Source: Lachnospiraceae bacterium (GTDB lineage: Bacteria; Bacillota; Clostridia; Lachnospirales; Lachnospiraceae). Taken from it: DNA of 38,513 bases. The first letter of the stretch is position 1. Each line of letters begins with the position of its first letter. Shown here piece by piece: positions 1 through 8,860 of this stretch. Location: NCBI GenBank assembly GCA_009774625.1, contig VSOB01000030.1, positions 1-38,513 of the forward strand. Direction: 5' to 3'. A program made the translations under genes and the position numbers. The notes beneath the pieces were generated by a model. It saw only the letters and a program-made list of their open reading frames with translations, was not told where the DNA came from and made no database searches.

Positions 1-56
1 TATGAATAGTATACGATAATCCCGGAAAAACATGTAACCTGCAAAGCACACGGCGA

Positions 57-89
57 CAGGCCGTATGCGCCACAGCGCACCACGGCCTG
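57..89 (-). terminator. strong hairpin just after metG
   Basis: Arms CAGGCCGT and ACGGCCTG pair, and inner arms TGCGC and GCGCA pair as well. The hairpin lies only a few bases past the metG stop. No U-tract follows it on the minus strand, so it may protect the 3' end or act as a weak terminator rather than a classical intrinsic one. Confidence 0.5.
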
Positions 90-95
90 CCGTCA

Positions 96-2060
96 TCAGC
101 AGATTTCCGCCCCTGCAGGCATCTCTTTTTCAGGTGCCACAAGAGCCAGATTGCCTTCCGCATCCTCTGCGCATAAAAGCATGCCTTCTGATATCACACC
201 TGCCATTTTTGCCGGCTTCAGATTGGTCAGTACCATCACCTTTTTCCCGACCATCTCTTCTGCCGTATAATGCTGCTTGATACCTGATACGATCTGTCTG
301 ATCTCTTTTCCGATCCTGACCTGGGAGCAAAGCAGCTTTTTAGACTTCTTCACCTCTTCGCAGGCAATGATCTCCCCTACCTGAAACTGCAGTTTATCAA
401 AATCGCTGTATTCGATTTCCGGTTTTGCTTCTATTTCGATCACATTCTCAGCTTCATCCTCAAAAGAACGCTCTCCCTGCTGCCTTGCTGCGAACATGGC
501 ATCGGCCTTTTCCACTATCTCTTTCACATCCAGTCTGGCGAACAGGATCTCCGGCTTTTCGGTAACATGACTGCCCGATGGATACAATCCGAACTCCTCC
601 AGACGGTCAAACCCCCGCAGAGAGGTATGAAGCTGATCCACAATCCTCTGTGCACTGCCGGGCATAAACGGCTCCAGCAGCGATGCACCGATTACAATGC
701 CTTCCACCAGATTGTACAGCACTGTGGCAAGACGATCCTTTTTAGCCTCATCCTTAGCCAGTATCCAGGGTTCTGTTTCATCAATATATTTATTACAACG
801 TTTAAACAGCACAAAAATTTCGGAAATCGCATCCGCCACACGCAGGTTTTCCATTTTGGCGCTGACCTTTGCCAGCGCAGTACATGCCACCGCCTTTAAA
901 TCCGCATCCACATCGGCGCAGACACCTTTGTCAGAAACGATGCCTCCAAAATATTTATTGCTCATAGAGATGGTACGGTTCACCAGATTGCCCAGGGTAT
1001 TGGCCAGATCCGAATTCAGCCGTTCCACCATCAGCTCCCAGGAAATCACACCGTCATTTTCAAACGGCATCTCATGCAGCACAAAATAGCGGACCGCATC
1101 CACACCGAAGAAATCCACCAGATCGTCCGCATAGATCACATTGCCCTTTGATTTGCTCATCTTTCCGTCGCCCTGCAGCAGCCAGGGATGCCCGAAAATC
1201 TGCTTCGGCAGCTCTTCTCCAAGCGCCATCAGAAAAATAGGCCAGTAAATCGTATGAAAACGGATGATATCTTTTCCAATCAGATGCAAGTCTGCCGGCC
1301 AATATTTGTGATACTGCTCTGTACTGCCGCCATCGCAGTCATAGCCAATGCCTGTGATATAGTTGGTCAGGGCGTCCAGCCATACATAAACCACATGCCT
1401 GTTATCAAAGTCCACCGGAATCCCCCAGGTAAACGAGCTGCGGGAAACGCACAGATCCTGCAGTCCCGGAAGCAGAAAATTGTTCATCATTTCGTTTTTC
1501 CTGGACACAGGCTGTATAAATTCCGGATGGCTGTTAATATGTGCAATCAGCCTGTCCGCATATTTGCTCATTTTAAAGAAATAGGCTTCTTCTTTGGCCG
1601 GCTTCACCTCTCTGCCGCAATCGGGGCATTTACCGTCCACAAGCTGCGCCTCTGTCCAGAAAGATTCACAGGGTGTGCAGTAAAGTCCTTCATAAGAGCC
1701 TTTGTAAATATCACCCTGGTCATACAGTCGTTTGAAAATTTTCTGTACCTGTTTTTCATGCGCTGTATCTGTTGTCCGGACAAATTTATCATAAGAGGTA
1801 TCCATCAGATCCCACAATCCTCTGATCGTTCCTACCACATCGTCCACAAACTCTTTTGGTGTAATACCCGCTTCCTGTGCCTTCAGTTCGATCTTCTGAC
1901 CATGTTCATCCGTACCGGTCTGAAAATATACATCGTATCCTTCTTTTCTTTTGAATCTGGCAATGCTGTCAGCCAGTACGATTTCATAGCTGTTCCCGAT
2001 GTGAGGCTTGCCTGAAGTATAGGCAATGGCTGTTGTAATATAATACTTTCCTTTGCTCAT
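96..2060 (-). CDS. metG: methionyl-tRNA synthetase
   Basis: Charges tRNA-Met with methionine in the cytoplasm. The 654-residue protein has the class I motif PHIGN at about residue 19 and KMSKS at about residue 300. Four cysteines in two CxxC pairs (about 127-147) fit the zinc knuckle of the bacterial long-form enzyme. The C-terminal 100 or so residues (from YSDFDKLQFQVGEI) match the tRNA-binding EMAP-like domain, which supports dimerisation and tRNA binding. Full length for the family. The ATG follows a strong Shine-Dalgarno (AGGAAAGGA). The gene lies downstream of rpe on the same strand but has its own promoter and a T-box leader, so it is probably regulated by tRNA charging and not by arabinose. 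Confidence 0.98.
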   Translation of the reverse strand: MSKGKYYITTAIAYTSGKPHIGNSYEIVLADSIARFKRKEGYDVYFQTGTDEHGQKIELKAQEAGITPKEFVDDVVGTIRGLWDLMDTSYDKFVRTTDTAHEKQVQKIFKRLYDQGDIYKGSYEGLYCTPCESFWTEAQLVDGKCPDCGREVKPAKEEAYFFKMSKYADRLIAHINSHPEFIQPVSRKNEMMNNFLLPGLQDLCVSRSSFTWGIPVDFDNRHVVYVWLDALTNYITGIGYDCDGGSTEQYHKYWPADLHLIGKDIIRFHTIYWPIFLMALGEELPKQIFGHPWLLQGDGKMSKSKGNVIYADDLVDFFGVDAVRYFVLHEMPFENDGVISWELMVERLNSDLANTLGNLVNRTISMSNKYFGGIVSDKGVCADVDADLKAVACTALAKVSAKMENLRVADAISEIFVLFKRCNKYIDETEPWILAKDEAKKDRLATVLYNLVEGIVIGASLLEPFMPGSAQRIVDQLHTSLRGFDRLEEFGLYPSGSHVTEKPEILFARLDVKEIVEKADAMFAARQQGERSFEDEAENVIEIEAKPEIEYSDFDKLQFQVGEIIACEEVKKSKKLLCSQVRIGKEIRQIVSGIKQHYTAEEMVGKKVMVLTNLKPAKMAGVISEGMLLCAEDAEGNLALVAPEKEMPAGAEIC

Positions 2061-2077
2061 AGCCGTTTTCCTTTCCT

Positions 2078-2206
2078 AAAAAAACGCCTTCTTACCCATA
2101 AGATAAGAAGACGTAATTCACGTGTTACCACTTCTTTTCATCTGTTTTAAAGCAGATCTCAGTAGCTGCCTGCGCTCTTTGTCAATGCTTTCACACTTTT
2201 CGATTA
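2078..2206 (-). promoter_or_regulatory. compact T-box riboswitch leader of metG
   Basis: Read on the minus strand, the leader contains GAAGTGGTAACACG at 2134-2121, matching the conserved T-box sequence that binds the tRNA acceptor end. It is followed by ACGTCTTC, then a hairpin (2113-2085, arms CGTCTTCTTATC and GGTAAGAAGGCG) and seven U residues. This is the usual T-box terminator overlapping an antiterminator. Upstream, AAAGAGCGCAGGCAGCTACTGAGATCTGC resembles the AGAGAGC stem found in other clostridial leaders (shown here as positions 2176-2148). From the predicted start the leader is only about 130-145 nt, so no full-length stem I can be placed and I could not assign a Met specifier codon with confidence. 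Confidence 0.8.
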
Positions 2207-2212
2207 TTTCCT

Positions 2213-2241
2213 AGATTAGCATACTCGGAAAGTCTTGTCAA
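2213..2241 (-). promoter_or_regulatory. metG promoter
   Basis: A perfect -35 TTGACA (2241-2236), a 17-bp spacer and a weaker -10 TAATCT (2218-2213) lie in the rpe-metG gap. This gives metG a start independent of the arabinose genes. Confidence 0.55.
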
Positions 2242-2301
2242 TTCCGGAAATTTCTGCAAAACCGTACAAAGAACCGCCAGCCAGCCCATTGCCATCCGCC
2301 T

Positions 2302-2964
2302 TCAGGAAAGTGTCCCCCGTTCCAGCAGCGTGCGCACATTTTCTCTGATATCGCCTCTGAAAACAGCACTCCCCGCCACGATCACATTGGCTCCCGCCTC
2401 TTTCACAAGAGATACATTATCCACTGTAATGCCGCCGTCCACCTGTACATCCACTTCCAGCCCATGCTGCTTTAAAAGCCTTCTTGTTTCACGGATCTTT
2501 TCCGTGGATGCTGAAATATATTTCTGTCCGCCAAATCCCGGCTCCACTGTCATAATCAGTATCATATCCGTCTTATCCAGGTACGGCTCCAGCTCTGATA
2601 CCGGCGTGGCCGGTTTGATGGAAAGCCCCGTTTTACAGCCCAGAGTATGAATCTTATCCAACGTCTCCTCCACATGCCCGGTAGCCGCTTCCAGATGAAT
2701 GGTGATCAGGTCCGCCCCCAGACCGGCAAACTCCTCCACATACCGGATCGGTTCCACAATCATCAGATGCACATCAAAAAACAGCTTCGTCTGCTTTCTG
2801 ATGGATGCGATAACAGGCATACCAAAGGATATGGACGGGACAAACAGCCCGTCCATCACATCGATATGAAGATATTTTGCACCGGATTTTTCCACTTCCT
2901 GTATCTGCTCACCCAGAATATTAAAGTCTGCAGCCAAAATCGATGGTGAAACAATCGTCTCCAT
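2302..2964 (-). CDS. rpe: ribulose-phosphate 3-epimerase
   Basis: Interconverts D-ribulose 5-phosphate and D-xylulose 5-phosphate. The TIM-barrel family motifs are visible: SPSILAADF at the N-terminus, HIDVMDGLFVPS with the metal-binding His and catalytic Asp, VHLMIVEP, MTVEPGFGGQ and QVDGGI. The start at 2964 (METIVSPS) is preferred because GGAGAAGG precedes it by a few bases; an upstream in-frame start at 2991 would add nine residues unlike the family. The 220-residue length is typical. It follows tktC after a 13-nt gap and is the last sugar gene of the arabinose run, linking xylulose 5-phosphate made by AraD to the rest of the pentose phosphate pathway. Confidence 0.96.
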   Translation of the reverse strand: METIVSPSILAADFNILGEQIQEVEKSGAKYLHIDVMDGLFVPSISFGMPVIASIRKQTKLFFDVHLMIVEPIRYVEEFAGLGADLITIHLEAATGHVEETLDKIHTLGCKTGLSIKPATPVSELEPYLDKTDMILIMTVEPGFGGQKYISASTEKIRETRRLLKQHGLEVDVQVDGGITVDNVSLVKEAGANVIVAGSAVFRGDIRENVRTLLERGTLS

Positions 2965-2977
2965 AGCCTTCTCCAAT

Positions 2978-3922
2978 TTATTTCTGCACAAATGCCTTTA
3001 CTTTGTCATAAATACCATTTCCGTCCAGTCCGTATTTCTCCAACAGGCCGGACGCTGTTCCCGACTCACCAAACACATCGTTCATACCAAGACGGCATAC
3101 TCTGGTAGGCTGCTTTTCGCTCAGTACATCACAAACTGCGCTGCCCAGTCCGCCGATCACAGAATGCTCCTCCACGGTTACAACTTTTCCGGTTTTTCCG
3201 GCAGAAGTCAGAACCAGCTCTTCATCCAGAGGTTTGATCGTATGAATATTGATTACTTCTGCATCAATACCATCTGCCGAGAGCTTTTCTGCTGCTTCCA
3301 ATGCTCCGGAAACACAGGTCCCTGTAGCAATGATGGTCACATCTTTTCCTTCTTTCAGAACCACACCCTTACCGATCTGGAACTGATAGTCCTCTCCACC
3401 ATTGATCACCGGCACTGCCGCACGGCCAAACCGCAGATAAACAGGACCGTCAAAATTGATTGCCGCCTCTACTGCCGCCTTTGCTTCCACATCATCAGAG
3501 GGTACGATAACAGTCATTCCGGGAATGGTCCGCATCAAAGCGATGTCCTCATTGCACTGATGGGTTGCACCATCCTCACCTACCGTAATCCCTGCATGCG
3601 TTGCACCGATCTTCACATTCAGATGGGGATAACCGATGGAATTTCTTACCTGCTCAAAATTCCGGCCTGCCGCAAACATGGCAAAGGAACTGATAAAAGG
3701 AACCTTGCCGCAGGTAGCCAGTCCTGCTGCAATGCCGGTCATATTACACTCTGCAATACCACAGTCAATATGGCGGTCCGGAAATGCCTTCTGAAAGACA
3801 CCTGTCTTTGTAGCGCCTGCCAGGTCAGCATCCAGCACAACCAGATTGGGATATTTTTCACCGCATGCAGCCAGTGCATTGCCGTAGCTTTCTCTTGTTG
3901 CTATTTTCTTTACGTCAGCCAT
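2978..3922 (-). CDS. tktC: transketolase, C-terminal subunit
   Basis: Carries the pyrimidine-binding and C-terminal domains of a thiamine-diphosphate transketolase encoded as two polypeptides. The 314 residues start MADVKKIATRESYGNAL and include the Pyr-domain segment with GIAECNMTGIAAGLA (the conserved Glu that activates ThDP), then GATHAGITVGEDGATHQ, and a C-terminal transketolase_C domain (GTCVSGALEAAE, VTVEEHSVIGGLGSAV). Its ATG shares one base with the stop of the N-terminal subunit gene (TAATG), so translation is probably coupled and the two chains are made in equal amounts. It moves two-carbon units between pentose and other sugar phosphates. Confidence 0.95.
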   Translation of the reverse strand: MADVKKIATRESYGNALAACGEKYPNLVVLDADLAGATKTGVFQKAFPDRHIDCGIAECNMTGIAAGLATCGKVPFISSFAMFAAGRNFEQVRNSIGYPHLNVKIGATHAGITVGEDGATHQCNEDIALMRTIPGMTVIVPSDDVEAKAAVEAAINFDGPVYLRFGRAAVPVINGGEDYQFQIGKGVVLKEGKDVTIIATGTCVSGALEAAEKLSADGIDAEVINIHTIKPLDEELVLTSAGKTGKVVTVEEHSVIGGLGSAVCDVLSEKQPTRVCRLGMNDVFGESGTASGLLEKYGLDGNGIYDKVKAFVQK

Positions 3923-4761
3923 TAGTTTGCACCTCCCAGTTCTTCTCCGATTTTATCAAGGTCTGCCATAGCCGTTTTATATTCCTCATCATTAGGCGCT
4001 TTTCCATGCCAGCCTGCATTGTTTTCCATAAAGGATACACCCTTGCCCTTTACAGTTTTCATAATAATGGCTGTGGGCTGTCCCTTAGTCTCTCTTGCTT
4101 CCTTCATCGCTGCTGCAATTTCATCCATATCGTTGCCATTGATGTTAATGGTATGGAAATTGAAGGCTTCAAATTTCTTGTCGATCGGATAAGGAGAGCA
4201 TACATCCTCGATTTTGCCGTCGATCTGCAGTCCGTTGTTGTCCACGATCACCACCAGATTGTCCAGCTTTCTGTGTCCTGCAAACATAGCTGCTTCCCAG
4301 ATCTGGCCTTCCTGAATCTCGCCGTCGCCGCAGAGGCAGTATACCCGATAGGATTTCTGATCCATCTTTCCTGCCAGCGCCATACCGGTAGCCGCGGAAA
4401 GTCCCTGTCCCAGAGAACCGCTGGACATATCCACACCCGGCGTTTCCTGCATACACGGATGTCCCTGCAGATAAGAGCCCAGCTTACGCAGTGTCTTTAA
4501 GTCCTCTACCGGGAAATATCCCCTGTTTGCAAGCACGGAATACAGCCCCGGCGCCGTATGTCCTTTAGACAGTACGAATCTGTCCCTGTCCGCCATCTTA
4601 GGATTTGCCGGATCGATGTTCATTTCCTCAAAATAAAGATAAGTAAACATATCTGCAGCAGAGAGTGATCCACCGGGATGTCCCGCTTTCGCACTATGTA
4701 CTGCCGTTACGATACCTTTACGCACTTCATTAGCTTTTTTTGCTAATTCCAGTTTGTCCAT
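3922..4761 (-). CDS. tktN: transketolase, N-terminal subunit
   Basis: Diphosphate-binding half of the split transketolase. Visible motifs are HSAKAGHPGGSLSAADM near the N-terminus, LSKGHTAPGLY, GSLGQGLSAATGMA and the ThDP/Mg motif GDGEIQEGQIWEA through DNNGLQIDG. I chose the start at 4761 (MDKLELAKKANEV) because GGAGG lies about eight bases ahead; in-frame ATGs at 4776 and 4827 would place extra residues with no family counterpart. That gives 279 residues, normal for the separate N-terminal chain. A split transketolase is common in Clostridia and archaea and is not a frameshift here: both parts have their own start and ribosome site. Confidence 0.95.
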   Translation of the reverse strand: MDKLELAKKANEVRKGIVTAVHSAKAGHPGGSLSAADMFTYLYFEEMNIDPANPKMADRDRFVLSKGHTAPGLYSVLANRGYFPVEDLKTLRKLGSYLQGHPCMQETPGVDMSSGSLGQGLSAATGMALAGKMDQKSYRVYCLCGDGEIQEGQIWEAAMFAGHRKLDNLVVIVDNNGLQIDGKIEDVCSPYPIDKKFEAFNFHTININGNDMDEIAAAMKEARETKGQPTAIIMKTVKGKGVSFMENNAGWHGKAPNDEEYKTAMADLDKIGEELGGAN

Positions 4762-4838
4762 AACCTTGTCCTCCATGATATATATTCTGCTTCTTTTACT
4801 GTAGCACACTCCTGGCTCTGCGTCCATAGCCTGTCTTA

Positions 4839-5537
4839 TTATGTGTTCTGCCCATAATACGCATTCGCGCCATGTTTCCGGAAATAATGTTTATCCTGCA
4901 GCTCCTGCGGCGCAGGCTTATTTTTCGGATTGATCATTTCACAACGGGCAGCCATCTTGGCAACCTCATCCAGTACTACCGCATTGTGCACCGCTTCATG
5001 TGCATCCTTACCCCAGGTGAAGGGACCATGATTTTTGCAGAGTACGGCAGGCATTGCTGTCACATCGATCTGATTTTCCTTAAAGTAATTCACGATCAAC
5101 ACACCTGTATTGACTTCATATCCTGCATCAATTTCCTCTTTGGTCAGATTCCTGACACAGGGAATCTCCCCATACATATAATCGGCATGCGTGGTTCCAT
5201 AACAGGGTATTCCTCTGCCTGCCTGCGCCCAACTGGTCGCCCAGGAAGAATGGGTATGCACTACGCCGCCCACTTCCGGAAATCCCTTATAGATTTCCAC
5301 ATGTGTCGGTGTATCAGATGAGGGCTTATAGTTTCCTTCCACCTTATTGCCATTCAGATCCACCACTACCATATCTTCCCAGGTCAGCTTGTCATAGTCC
5401 ACTCCACTGGGTTTGATGACAAACAAGCCCTGTTCTCTGTCAATCCCGCTTACATTTCCCCAGGTAAAAGTAACCAGACCATACTTGGGAAGTAGCATAT
5501 TGGCTTCATATACCTCTTTTTTCAGTTCTTCTAACAT
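4839..5537 (-). CDS. araD: L-ribulose-5-phosphate 4-epimerase
   Basis: Last dedicated arabinose step: L-ribulose 5-phosphate to D-xylulose 5-phosphate. The 232-residue class II aldolase-like protein shows TWGNVSGIDRE, KPSGVDYD, SSDTPTHVEIY, the metal-binding VHTHSSWATSWAQAG, GTTHADYMYGEIPC and NHGPFTWG with a third metal-binding histidine. These are the diagnostic AraD/UlaF/SgbE motifs, and the araA-araB context decides for arabinose. GGGAGAG precedes the ATG. A 137-nt gap holding a long inverted repeat separates it from araB. Confidence 0.95.
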   Translation of the reverse strand: MLEELKKEVYEANMLLPKYGLVTFTWGNVSGIDREQGLFVIKPSGVDYDKLTWEDMVVVDLNGNKVEGNYKPSSDTPTHVEIYKGFPEVGGVVHTHSSWATSWAQAGRGIPCYGTTHADYMYGEIPCVRNLTKEEIDAGYEVNTGVLIVNYFKENQIDVTAMPAVLCKNHGPFTWGKDAHEAVHNAVVLDEVAKMAARCEMINPKNKPAPQELQDKHYFRKHGANAYYGQNT

Positions 5538-5565
5538 TGTTAAGCGACTCTCCCTTCCAAATATT

Positions 5566-5659
5566 AATGCTGCAGCCAGACAGCCTTTTCCCTTACCTTT
5601 TTGCTGCCTCTCGCTGTCTGTCCCTTCGTCTGTCCTGCAAAATGCCTGGCTGCAGCATT
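5566..5659. repeat. 14-nt perfect inverted repeat in the araB-araD gap
   Basis: AATGCTGCAGCCAG at 5566-5579 is exactly complementary in inverted orientation to CTGGCTGCAGCATT at 5646-5659, with a 66-nt loop. Near the right arm a smaller alternative hairpin can form: GCAAAATGC at 5637-5645 against GCATTTTTGC at 5655-5664. On the transcript this would make a long stem between the araB stop and the araD ribosome site, a plausible processing or attenuation element. Confidence 0.6.
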
Positions 5660-5674
5660 TTTGCCTTCCGATTT

Positions 5675-7282
5675 CTAGTTCAGAAAGTCAATGGCTGCCC
5701 GCTCAATCGGCAGACCCTTTGTATAACGTTCAATAAAGGTATCAAAGCCGGCCACATCTGCCGCATCCGGCTCAATACGGCTTCCTTTCTCACCTGCAAA
5801 TACTGCTCTGTTCAGGAAAGCATCCAGAGTTTCCCCGCCTTCTTTGTGAATCATATAAGAAGCCAGCAGTGCAATACCCCATGCACCGCCCTCTCCGGCT
5901 GTTTCCATAACAGAAACAGGGGTGTTGATGGCTGCCGCCAGGATCCTCTGTCCCACACCTTTTGTTTTGAACAGTCCGCCATGTCCCAGAATCTCGTCTA
6001 CCTGAACGCCTTCTTCCTTGAACAGAATATCCAGTCCGGTCTTTAATACGCCCAGAGATGCAAACAGATTCACTCTCATAAAGTTGGCAAGGCTGAACCT
6101 GGCATTGGGAGTACGGACAAACAGGGGCCTGCCTTCTTCCATCCCCACAATATGCTCTCCTGAGAAATAATTGTATGCCAGCAGACCGCCGCAGTCGGCA
6201 TCCCCTTCCAGCGCCTTATTGTAAAGCGTACCGAACAGCTTGTTCATATCCACATCAATGCCGAAGCTCTCTGCAAACTCTTTGAAGATGTTTACCCAGG
6301 CATTCAGATCAGAAGTACAGTTGTTGCAGTGTGCCATAGCCACCAGATGACCGTTGGGCGTGGTTACAAGATCAATCTCTTCATGTACTTTCGAAAGTTC
6401 TTTTTCCAGTACGATCATGCCGAATACGCTGGTGCCGGCAGAAACATTACCGGTACGTACTGCCACACTGTTGGTTGCCGCCATGCCGGTGCCTGCGTCA
6501 CCTTCCGGAGGGCACAGCGGGATCCCTGCCTCCAGTTCACCGCTTACATCCAGGAACTTTGCACCTGCGTCCGTCAGCTTACCTGCGTCCTCACCTGCCG
6601 TCAGCACTTTGGGAAGGATATCTTTCAGTTTCCAGGAAAATCCGCCCGAAGTCGTCACTTCGTCAAACTGTCCGATCATCTTCTGATTAAAGTCCCCTGT
6701 CTCGATATCAATGGGGAACATACCGGAGGCTTCGCCTACGCCCAATACCTTCTCACCGGTCAGTTTCCAGTGAATATAACCTGCCAGCGTGGTCATAAAC
6801 GTAATATCTTTCACATGCTCCTCTTTGTTCAGAAATGCCTGATACAGATGGGCAATGCTCCATCTCTGAGGAATGTGATACTGGAACAGCTTTGTCAGCT
6901 CTTCGGAGGCCTGCTCTGTGATGGTGTTTCTCCAGGTCCGGAACGGCACCAGGAGTTCACCGTCTTTATCAAATGCCATATAGCCGTGCATCATGGCGCT
7001 GAAACCGATCGCGCCAAGAGATTTGATGCTTACCCCATACTGTGCCTTCACATCTTCTGTCAGGCTCTTATAGCAATCCTGCAGTCCTGTATGAATTTTA
7101 TCCAGACTATAGGTCCAGATACCGTCCACATAGTCATTTTCCCAGTCATAGCTGCCGGAAGCGATGGGCGCATTGTCCTCTCCTACCAGTACAGCTTTGA
7201 TGCGGGTAGAGCCAAATTCGATGCCAAGTACCGCCTTACCGGCTTCAATCGTGCTCTTTGCTGTATTTTTATCCACGCTCAT
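5675..7282 (-). CDS. araB: FGGY-family L-ribulokinase
   Basis: Phosphorylates L-ribulose to L-ribulose 5-phosphate with ATP. The 535-residue protein has the FGGY/actin-like ATPase start GIEFGSTRIKAVLV, GFSAMMHGYMAFDKDGELLVPFRTWRNT, AGTSVFGMIV in the second domain, and GHGGLFKTKGVGQRILAAAINTPV followed by ETAGEGGAWGIALLA near the ATP site. It belongs to the clostridial ribulokinase type sometimes called AraK, which differs from enterobacterial AraB, so the exact substrate rests partly on its place between araA and araD. AAGGAGG precedes the ATG, 22 nt after araA. Confidence 0.88.
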   Translation of the reverse strand: MSVDKNTAKSTIEAGKAVLGIEFGSTRIKAVLVGEDNAPIASGSYDWENDYVDGIWTYSLDKIHTGLQDCYKSLTEDVKAQYGVSIKSLGAIGFSAMMHGYMAFDKDGELLVPFRTWRNTITEQASEELTKLFQYHIPQRWSIAHLYQAFLNKEEHVKDITFMTTLAGYIHWKLTGEKVLGVGEASGMFPIDIETGDFNQKMIGQFDEVTTSGGFSWKLKDILPKVLTAGEDAGKLTDAGAKFLDVSGELEAGIPLCPPEGDAGTGMAATNSVAVRTGNVSAGTSVFGMIVLEKELSKVHEEIDLVTTPNGHLVAMAHCNNCTSDLNAWVNIFKEFAESFGIDVDMNKLFGTLYNKALEGDADCGGLLAYNYFSGEHIVGMEEGRPLFVRTPNARFSLANFMRVNLFASLGVLKTGLDILFKEEGVQVDEILGHGGLFKTKGVGQRILAAAINTPVSVMETAGEGGAWGIALLASYMIHKEGGETLDAFLNRAVFAGEKGSRIEPDAADVAGFDTFIERYTKGLPIERAAIDFLN

Positions 7283-7304
7283 GGAATACTCCTCCTTCTT
7301 TTAT

Positions 7305-8804
7305 CTAAAATCTGAACGCCAGTTCATTCCATCTCAGTTCGTTCTTCAGATCTCTGATGGTCGTATTTTTGTCGATTACAACGCTTTCAATGCCCATTGC
7401 AGCCGCCCAGTCCACCATCTGCTCTACGCTCAGATCATAGGTGAATGCGGTATGATGCGCACCGCCTGCCAGGATCCATGCTTCCGCTCCTGTATACAGA
7501 TCAGGCTGGGGCGTCCAGTAATTGATACCCACCGGAAGCTTGGGAAGCGGTTTCTCTACTTTCTTGCAGTCAACCGCATTGATAATCAGGCGGAATCTGT
7601 GGCCCAGATCAATCAGGGATGTGGCAATGCCGCTGCCTTCCTTTGCCTGGAATACGATACGTGCCGGATCCTCTCTGTTACCCATGGAAAGAGGCTGACA
7701 TTTCATGGTAATGGGTCCCTCTGCGATAGCCGGGCATACTTCCAGCATATGCGCCTGAATGATACCCTCTTTTCCGGGTACAAAGTTATATGTATAATCC
7801 TCCATAAAGGAACTTCCCTTTGCATCAGGAATGCCTGCTGTCATAATTTTGATCAGACGGTCCATAGCAGCGGTTTTCCAGTCACCCTCACCGCCGAAGC
7901 CGTAGCCTTTTTCCATCAGTCTCTGTACAGCAAGTCCCGGTAACTGCTTCAGTCCGCCCAGCATGCCGAAATGTGTCACAAATGCCTGATAATTGCCGTC
8001 CTCCAAAAACTTCTCCATACCGATTTCAATCTGCGCCTGCACAGCCACATGCTTTCTGAACTCTCCTTCATCTCTGCCTTCCAGAGCCACTTCATATTTG
8101 CTGTAATATTCATCTGTCAGAGCATTCACATCCCCTTCAGACACAGCATCCACAAATTCCACCAGGTCATTTACATTGTAATGGTCAATTTCCCATCCGA
8201 ACTTGATCTGTGCTTCCACTTTATCGCCTTCTGTTACCGCCACATTATTCATGTTATCTCCAAAGCGGCATACACGGATATGAGAAGATTCCATAACGCC
8301 GATGGCTGTACGCATCCAGCTTCCCAGCTTTTCCTGTACGCGCACATCCGCCCAGTGTCCTACGATCACCTTTCTCTCGATTCCCATGCGGCTTACAATA
8401 TGGCCATATTCTCTGTCACCATGTGCGGACTGATTCTCATTCATAAAATCCATGTCCATCGTATCATACGGAATCTCTTCATTGAACTGTGTATGCAGAT
8501 GGCACAGAGGTTTCTTATATTCCTGCAGGCCGATGATCCACATTTTTGCCGGTGAAAATGTATGCATCCAGGTAATCACACCTGCACACTCTGCATCGTT
8601 GTTGGCATCATTAAAGGTCTTTCTGATAGAAGCCTGATCGATCAGAGTGGGCTTCAGCACCACCTCAAAGGGCAGCTTCCCGCCTGCATTCAGCCCTTCC
8701 ACGATTTTAGCCGAGTGCTCTGCCACATGTCTCAGGCATTCATCCCCATATAAATCCTGAGAGCCGGTGCAAAACCAGAATTTGTAATTTGTTGCTGCTT
8801 TCAT
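7305..8804 (-). CDS. araA: L-arabinose isomerase
   Basis: Converts L-arabinose to L-ribulose using a divalent metal. The 499-residue sequence has the usual start (KFWFCTGSQDLYG), WMHTFSPAKMWI, the catalytic and metal region around GEGDWKTAAMDR and SSFMEDYTYNF, and GGAHHTAFTYD near the C-terminus with the conserved histidine pair. Length is typical. AACAGGAGG lies about eight bases before the ATG. It follows araR on the same strand after about 56 nt without a clear promoter, so it may depend on transcription from upstream. Confidence 0.97.
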   Translation of the reverse strand: MKAATNYKFWFCTGSQDLYGDECLRHVAEHSAKIVEGLNAGGKLPFEVVLKPTLIDQASIRKTFNDANNDAECAGVITWMHTFSPAKMWIIGLQEYKKPLCHLHTQFNEEIPYDTMDMDFMNENQSAHGDREYGHIVSRMGIERKVIVGHWADVRVQEKLGSWMRTAIGVMESSHIRVCRFGDNMNNVAVTEGDKVEAQIKFGWEIDHYNVNDLVEFVDAVSEGDVNALTDEYYSKYEVALEGRDEGEFRKHVAVQAQIEIGMEKFLEDGNYQAFVTHFGMLGGLKQLPGLAVQRLMEKGYGFGGEGDWKTAAMDRLIKIMTAGIPDAKGSSFMEDYTYNFVPGKEGIIQAHMLEVCPAIAEGPITMKCQPLSMGNREDPARIVFQAKEGSGIATSLIDLGHRFRLIINAVDCKKVEKPLPKLPVGINYWTPQPDLYTGAEAWILAGGAHHTAFTYDLSVEQMVDWAAAMGIESVVIDKNTTIRDLKNELRWNELAFRF

Positions 8805-8860
8805 GTTTGTTACCTCCTGTTATTTCTTAACAATAGTATCCTATGTCACCAGGACAGACA

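Noticed and set aside
1188..2015. Long plus-strand open frame opposite metG
   Set aside because: It is antisense to a full-length, motif-complete metG and has no ribosome site, promoter or recognisable domain.
2180..2193. Catabolite-responsive element (TGAAAGCATTGACA on the minus strand)
   Set aside because: It misses the central CG of the consensus and lies in the metG leader, where carbon control is not expected. Probably chance.
2978..4761. Transketolase broken by a frameshift
   Set aside because: Both parts have proper starts, ribosome sites and full domain ends; the one-base TAATG overlap is the normal arrangement of a two-gene transketolase.
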